Positions 57,668 to 64,000 of a DNA stretch of 64,000 nt are shown piece after piece. The stretch's first letter is position 1. Each line of letters opens with the position of its first letter. Source of the stretch: Theocolax elegans (taxonomy: Eukaryota; Arthropoda; Insecta; Hymenoptera; Cerocephalidae); assembly GCA_026168455.1 (NCBI GenBank), contig CM047431.1:61710910-61774909 (forward strand), given 5' to 3'. A program made the translations under genes and the position numbers. The notes under the pieces are model-generated. The model made no database searches, had not been told where the DNA came from, and saw only the letters and a list, made by a program, of their open reading frames with translations.

Positions 57668-59231
57668 TGTAACATCCCCTGTCCAAATTTCTTTTTTAAC
57701 AAATAATCGATGCTGATCATTACATGCTTTACTGTTTTGACTAAAAATAAACATTATTTCTTAACAATTGTTTTCTCCATTCAAAGGAACTATGCGAGTC
57801 CATCAATGGAAATGGAGTAGATGTGAGCCCCAAAAAATTAATTTTAATGAAGTAAGTTGTTACGAATGTAATGTGAATAGACAATGTGAACATTGTCCAA
57901 TTAGGGTCGATCTTGTACGAAAATAAAACTCAGAAAAAGAGTAAAATTGTTATTTCAGATAAAAGAAGTCACTACTTAAAGAAATAATAAAAATATATAA
58001 TTTATATTACAAATATAAAAATTATGTTAAATTGATTATATGGAAACATTGCATATATTTTATAAATGGAAGAATTTGTTAATTAATTTTTTTTTATTAT
58101 TATCAATTAGGTATAGTTATATTTAATGTATACTCCATAAAATATGTTTATTAAAATTTTCTATCCCTATTACAAAATCTCACGTGAGAAATTGATTTTT
58201 TATTATTTAGCAAATTTAAACACCTCTCCAATTGAAATATCACACGAGATTTTGGCATGAAATCTCACTTGAGATTTAACGTGAGATTTTGTATTAGGGA
58301 TGTATTCAAGATGTTTATGTTTTATATATCAAAATATATGTAATTCCCCTGGAATGTAAAAATTAAAAATCTTCAATACGTTGAGTAAATCAACTGATCC
58401 TGTATGCCCACTGTAAACAGGTACTCTAGAAACTGTAATTGGTCCAGAGAAACCAAAAATATATAATTTTTTTCATTTTGTTTTCTTGCATATCACAACG
58501 ACAAATGTTCACGTTAGATGATTTTCACCCATGTAGGATTGTCAGGTAGCATTACTTTACCCATTTGACAACAACTTGAAAATAATTTATTTTTATTATA
58601 TTCACATGAAAAATGTTTTGCATGGCAATAATTACAAATTTCAGACATTGTACCTAAATAATTTTCAATTATTAAAGATTCATTAAAACATATTATTTTT
58701 ATTTTTTTTGTTTACTCTTAAGTTCTGCAATAACATCTAATTTTTTTTTTTAATGAGGAGTAGCATTTTCATTTATTGACTCATTATCATGAACTTGAGT
58801 TTTTTAAAAAGTGTTAAAATAGGGTAAGGTGAGGGAATTAAAGGAGGATGGGTAGTTGACCTTGAGGTCATCCTGACCACCTGGACATCGTCCTCGGGAA
58901 GTGACATAATTTTTTTGTTTAATTTCATTTTCCCTCTGCGATTACAGGCTTGGGACTGACATATATTGTTCATATATTTTGTTCAGTTCATATATTTTGT
59001 TCAATATATATTGTTCATTTATTTTAAAATTTTGAGCGCTACTCTTTAAAGGTGCTGCTTATATGTATATTTGTAAATATTTGAATTAAGTGTGCACTTT
59101 AGATATGATTTTCTTTATTAATTAATTTATTTTTAACGCGTTGTTAAAAACTTAGCAATATTAGCGCTACGCTTTAAAGGTGCTGCTTCAATTTTTGAAT
59201 TGTTATGTTGTTGATTTATTTTTTTTTACCT
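57668..59231. other. AT-rich interior of the fold-back element
   Basis: A 137-bp MITE lies at 58164-58300 (TCCCTATTACAAAATCTCAC and its inverse, with repeated CTCACGTGAGA-like hairpins). 58855-58910 is a diverged fragment of the 108-bp unit (GACCACCTGGACATCGTC). There is no gene. Confidence 0.5.
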
Positions 59232-59632
59232 CCGGGTCATCTGGACATCGTCTACTGGTAAGTAGTGTACCACCCTGCTTGAATATGTAAAAAAAATTGT
59301 CACTTCCTGAAGACGATGTCCAGGTGGTCAGGGTGACCTCCGGGTCATCTGGACATCGTCTACTGGTAAGTAGTGTGCCACCCTGCTTGAATATGCAAAA
59401 AAAATTGTCACTTCCTGAAGACGATATCTAGGTGGTCAAGGTACAGCCCATACCACCACCCCTTCCCCCTTCAAATGTTGCCCCTTTTAAAAAAAACAAC
59501 TAAAAACATTAACCCCCAACAGTGCGTCAAAAAACATGTGATACATCTATTTATCAAAAAATATCGTCACATCGACAATTACGTCACACAAATAGATTGA
59601 CGTCACAGAAAGGGAGAAAGGTTTTTGATGGA
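59232..59632. repeat. Right inverted end of the fold-back element
   Basis: Two inverted 108-bp units (starting CTCCGGGTCATCTGGACATC), followed by the inverted outer terminus (CCATACCACC, ACATGTGATACATC, TTGACGTCACAGAAAG). It is shorter than the left end, which has expanded to about 8.5 units. Confidence 0.8.
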
Positions 59633-60377
59633 ATTTAATTTTTATTTAACTTTAACTCTAACTTTAATTTTTTCTATTATATATTTTTAATATTTAATTT
59701 ATTAAAAAAAATAATAAAAAATAAATAAATAAATAAATTAAAAAATAATAAATTAACTTTAATTGTTTTTTATATATATAGAACTTTTATTCTCCAAATG
59801 TTGAGCAATCGATAGGTGAAAATCAATTATTAATAATTATAAATAATATTTTATTTTAAATTTTTATTTAATAAAATTTTCTATTTTTCATGATTTTTAT
59901 TTTTTGACATGATCAATTTACGAGAAATTGCCCATATATACATATAAAATCTAAATGTGCATAAATTAAAGGTTACCTAATTATCTTTTTTTATTGTATT
60001 CATACAATTGTAATTTTATTTATTTTTTCACATATAATAATTACAAAGGAAATAAGATTGGACACGCCATAAGAATAATAATAATAATATAAAATCAAAG
60101 AGTGTTTTAATTGAAGAATAATAAAATCCAATTATTATTGTAATTATGTGCATTAAAAAATAGACAATAATAAATGTTAACAAATAAGTAAGATTATTAT
60201 TACTTCGTATTAATATATTATATTTATCTAAACTTTGAAAATGAAAAATTAAATCTAATAACTTTATAACTTCATATAGTTTAAATGTTTTCCTAATAAT
60301 TAATATTGATACAACAAAATAAATCAAAAGTTTAAATCGACCGAGGGAGCGTTAGCGACCGAGGTATTTGTTGCTAG
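59633..60377. other. AT-rich stretch between fold-back element and right arm
   Basis: Very AT-rich, low complexity and without coding features. At 60338-60366 a GC-rich piece (CGACCGAGGGAGCGTTAGCG, then ACCGAGG) marks the point where similarity to the left arm stops. Confidence 0.4.
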
Positions 60378-60465
60378 TATTGTATTATCTTCGATGATGA
60401 CAATCTTCAAACTGATTGCGAAAAAATCTTGTAATAATTTAAACCGATTCAATTTATTTTTGTTT

Positions 60466-62869
60466 TAAAGGTCCATACTACAAAAGCATCGGGGTTATTC
60501 CTCAAGGATGTGTTTTAAGTCCCCTTCTTTATAATATTTACGTGTCCCAAATTAATAATTTCATCTTAGACCCTGCAATCAATATCATTCAATACGCTGA
60601 TGACACGCTTATTTACCTCTCCAACCCCAATCCTTTAGAAGCTATAACCACATTGGAATCAAACCTCCAAAATTTATCCAATTTCTTTCAGTCGATTGAG
60701 CTAACAATCTCCCCTGAAAAAACAAAATTCATAGTATTTTCTAAATTTGAAATCTACACGGACAAACAGCTCACTTTTAACAATACCCCTATACCTCCTT
60801 CTAAATCAATAAAATACCTAGGTCTTACTATCGACAACAAACTAAACTGGTCAGATCATTTCAATTACATTATTGGTAAAGCCTTCAAACTAATAAACAT
60901 TTTGAAAGCTCTTTGCGGAACATGGTGGGGAAGTCATCCTCAAATCCTCCTAAACATATATAAAGCTCTCATTCGTGCTAACATCGAATACAGTCTTTAC
61001 CTTACTAGCGTCACTAATAACTTTAAATCAAAACTTCAAAAAATTCAAAACCAATCAATTCGACTAGCTCTAGGATGCAGAATATCTACTCCCATCAATG
61101 TCCTCCATGCCGAAGCAAAAATCCCATATCTTGACATTAGATTAAAACAACTCTCTGATAACTTCATACTGAAACTTTTCTTTTTACAAAACTCACCTCT
61201 GCTAAATAAAATTAGAACTCTGAGTACTCAAACCAACCAAAATACCTTTCTAACAAACTCATACCTCTCAATTTACCCACTCGTTAACAACAAAGTAAGA
61301 ACACACTCTATCCCCCTTCCCTATGAATATAAATATCAGTCCATTATTTTCAAACCTAACATCAATCTCGATTCCGGCAATTCAATAAAAAAAGCCTTGA
61401 ATCCCCCTTTAGAATTTAACAAATTATTTCACACTGAAATAACTAACAAACTCTCTATCTTTACTGATGCTTCCAAAATTAAATCAGATCAACATAATTT
61501 TAACGGCTTAGCTTTCTACTCCCCTTCAAATAATGAATACCAACAATTTAAAATCTCTAATGAATCTTCTATTTTCACAGCAGAAGCTCTCGCCATTTAT
61601 CTAGCAATAGACTATATACAAAATATCCCCAACATAAAAGAGGCAATTATCTTCTCTGATTCACTAAGTGTGTTATCTGCAACTTACCACTACAACCCAA
61701 TTAAAAGTAAACATATTTCACATGTAATTTTAGATATTATATCTCGACTTTCAGACTGTCACAACAAATGAAATAGATATTTCTCTAATATGGATTCCTT
61801 CACATGTCAATATTCCTCACAACGAAACCGTTGACAAGCTAGCCAAGAATGCAATAACAAATGGCACCCCAATTTTTACTAATTTACACTTTACTGAATT
61901 TAAAGAACAGCTTAATTCATCTTATAAACTCTCCTGTAACTCTCGTTTACAGCATCAATCAGTCTTTAAAGGCACTTACTTTTTCACACACTTTCAGGAA
62001 GAAACTTTAAACCTTCCCAAACCGTGGTTTCACAACACTTCTTACACCAGAAGACATATTACAACTATTATTAGATTACGTTCTAACCATTATTCTTTAG
62101 CAGCAAGTCTGTATAGAAAAAATATGGCACAATCTCCTTCTTGTCCCTGTGGCCAAATCTTACAAGATATCAGCCATACCCTATGGTATTGTCCCATTTA
62201 TGAGAACCTGAGACCTACACTAATCAAAAAACTTGAAAGATATTATAAAAAATCAAAACTTCCCTTTAACCTAAACATAGAAGCTATATTAAATCATCCA
62301 AAAGAAACCCCTTGTAGATTCATTACTGAGTTTCTACAGAAATGCAATCTTTTTATCTAACTAAAAGAGAAAAACTTGAACAAAAACACTCTCATTCTAA
62401 GTTTACAAATGAGGTTAACATGCATATTGACACAAGTCAAATAAAAATAAAAATAAAAATAATAAAAATACGAGAACTTTCAAAATTATTCCCTTTATTT
62501 TATTCACTCATCCATATTACATCCTTCTTATTTGTATATATTTATATATGGCCATACTAAATGTCAAACTCTTATAACTAGTTCAAATCCACATCTTCGT
62601 TTATTCACATAACAACTTGATTTGAGTTATATATATGAGTTCTCTTTCTTTTTTATACACTTTTTTTGTTCCGTTATTATGATCTGATCTGATACTCTTC
62701 CACCAATTAATAATGTACAAAACGAATCATTTACTAACGAATCTGTATATTCTGCTCAACAAACTAAAGTTTAAACTCTCCACTTTACCAACATCCGAAC
62801 AAGTTTTAATCTGGCATATCGGCGTCTCAGGTTGAGAACCACGGCCATAAAATAAAAAGAAAGAAAGAA
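60466..62869 (+). mobile_element. 5'-truncated non-LTR retrotransposon with RNase H (I-type)
   Basis: Reading begins inside the reverse transcriptase: GVIPQGCVLSPLLYNIYV, then IQYADDTLIY with the catalytic YADD. A thumb and connection region follows. The RNase H domain shows FTDASK, AEALAIYLAI and FSDSLSVL (D, E, D). The first frame (60542-61771) ends at DCHNK, and a frameshift there restores IWIPSHVNIPHNETVDKLAK (His and Asp of RNase H). The C-terminal block is CPCGQILQDISHTLWYC. The endonuclease and the first part of the RT are missing, as in incomplete reverse transcription. The 3' region contains (TAAAA)n near 62440-62470 and ends in an A/G-rich tail at 62869. RT plus RNase H places it in the I/Outcast/Loa-like group. 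Confidence 0.8.
61740..62360 (+). pseudogene. LINE ORF2 3' portion after the frameshift
   Basis: Continuation of the same ORF2 in another frame: EIDISLIWIPSHVNIPHNET, then LPKPWFHNTSYTRRHITTII, CPCGQILQDISHTLWYCPIY and the stop TAA after KCNLFI. The shift is near 61750-61770, so the element cannot make a full RNase H without recoding. Confidence 0.7.
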
Positions 62870-63970
62870 GACTCCCGTATCATTTTAATATAATTTATGA
62901 TTATTAAATTTAATACATCAACCAATAAATTAATGATGTTACAATTAAGAACAAATAAAAAAGAATATTTAATATGCCTTTTAATTGTTAAACATCTGTT
63001 GTGCACGCCCCTTCCAACCTTTCCATCTGTAACCCGGTAATAATTTTTTTTTTCTCGAAATTTCAAATGGTACAATTAATGTTTCTGTAAAGTCTATTAA
63101 ATATAAATAAAAATACATCGTTGACTATTTTTTTCAGTGTCATTATACCAACTTTCACGTTTCTTTAAATTTTAAATCGCCCGCCTTCTCGTACGCCACA
63201 ACTGCGCATGCGTGATGCCCATGCTTGCATTCGCTGGTAATTATTTAATTATCTCTGCTCAAATTTAATGTGTAAACCAACAAACTAATGATGGTACAAT
63301 TAAAAACAAATGAAAAAGAATATTTAATACGTCTTTTAATTGTTAAACAGCTGTTGTGCACGCTGCTTTCAACGTTTCCATCTGTAACCTGATAATAACT
63401 TTTTTTTTCTCAAAATCTCAGGTGGTACAATTAAATTTTCTATAAAGTCTATGAAATATAAATGAAAATACATCGTTGACTATTTTTTATAACAACTTTC
63501 GTGCATTTGTTGAATTTTTCATGACTTTTAAATAACGCGCCATAAGAAAGCTCCTACGCATGCGTTTTTCGTATTTCCGGTGATCACGCATGCGCAGTGG
63601 CTGGAAATATAGTTGCATTATATCAGTATAATTTTTTAGAGTTTTTATTTATTTTATTAATTATTTCGTAAAAGTAATGGTGGTACAATTAAGTATAAAA
63701 AAGGTACAATTTTTCTGCACCTTTTCTTTAACGTTAAAGCCACTTTAAAAGGAGTTATTGGCGGATTAGTGTTCTGATACTTTAGGATTTTTTTTCTAAA
63801 AAACTACGGGGGTACAATTAAAATTTCTTTTTTATTTTAAAAGTACAATTAAAAATACGTTGATTAGCATTTTTTTTTATTATATTTCGAAGGGTCGTTG
63901 GGCTGGGGTAGGGTCGGTTAGAGAGCACTCACGTTCTATTTAGTGTAATGTGATATCTTTATTTAACAAA

Positions 63971-64000
63971 ATGTCGATCAACGATTTTGTTATTCCTTTG
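63971..64000 (+). CDS. NCAPD2: NCAPD2 exon 1, copy 4, cut by the window end
   Basis: ATGTCGATCAACGATTTTGT opens at 63971 (MSINDFVIPL) on the plus strand, in the inverse of copy 3. It could be the start of the functional Cap-D2 gene continuing beyond the window, or just the other arm's partial copy. Nothing in the window decides this. Confidence 0.5.
   Translation, partial: MSINDFVIPL

Larger units (their letters stand above)
53810..59632. mobile_element. Fold-back type element, about 5.8 kb
   Basis: Left end 53810-54040 and right end about 59420-59632 are inverted copies (AAAAACCTTTCTC, TTTCTGTGACGTCAAT, CATGTGATACATCTATTTAT on one strand). Inward of each end are 108-bp tandem units: about 8.5 on the left and about 2 on the right. 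Long inverted ends made of tandem repeats are the mark of fold-back elements. No transposase is seen in the interior, which has been colonised by a SINE and other repeats. The target duplication is not clear by eye. Confidence 0.7.
60378..64000. repeat. Right arm of the giant inverted repeat
   Basis: 60378-60460 and 62870-64000 are the inverse of the left arm. The LINE at 60466-62869 separates them and replaces about 50 bp that the left arm still has. The arm ends inside NCAPD2 exon 1 at the window edge and probably continues. Confidence 0.85.

Noticed and set aside
60028..60327. 99-codon minus-strand hydrophobic frame
   Set aside because: Ile/Leu/Tyr/Phe-rich product of very AT-rich sequence. 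No start context, splice sites or conservation.

Overview
The window looks like nuclear DNA of an insect. It is AT-rich, has short GT-AG introns as well as kilobase ones, has no operons, and carries insect-type versions of bitesize, cindr, LRMDA, REXO4 and condensin Cap-D2. I lean towards Hymenoptera, but that is an impression from the gene style and cannot be proved from this sequence alone. All exon joins below were worked out by hand from splice sites and reading phase.

Left part (about 1 to 34.4 kb): a long plus-strand gene, bitesize (btsz, synaptotagmin-like protein). It has large disordered acidic exons, an 11 kb intron, then C2A and C2B domains ending at 29036. It faces a minus-strand LRMDA-like leucine-rich-repeat gene (34381 down to 30397). 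The introns of both are full of hairpin-forming, coding-free elements. One btsz exon and one LRMDA exon each carry an apparent one-base frameshift, which may be assembly error.

Middle part (34.5 to 43.5 kb): a tRNA-Pro(AGG) gene lies 114 bp from the LRMDA start codon. The exonuclease gene REXO4 (minus) and the SH3 adaptor cindr (CIN85/CD2AP type, plus) diverge from a CpG-rich region with CRE and CCAAT-like sites. REXO4 acts in the nucleus or nucleolus and cindr at the cortex and endocytic sites. They share no pathway that I can see, only a promoter region.

Right part (43.5 to 64 kb) is a heavily rearranged accessory block and the most interesting region. It holds: (1) an R1-like non-LTR element that carries only ORF1, with poly(A) and a 14-bp target duplication; (2) a tandem duplication of part of that element plus its flank; (3) a decayed 5' half of the condensin gene NCAPD2 with a premature stop, a large internal deletion and a 3' truncation, split by a 1.8 kb piggyBac-like palindrome; (4) a very large inverted repeat (left arm 51477-52746, right arm 60378-64000 and probably beyond the window) whose arms start with NCAPD2 exon 1; and (5) inside it, a palindrome made from the last two exons of USO1/p115, a 5.8 kb fold-back element with a 108-bp tandem array, a tRNA-derived SINE and a 5'-truncated LINE with RNase H.

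The inferred story for the right part is that an ancestral USO1-NCAPD2 junction, with both genes on one strand, was copied in inverted orientation and then invaded by several transposons. Near-identical arms of this kind can also come from assembly error, so long reads spanning the junctions are the deciding test.
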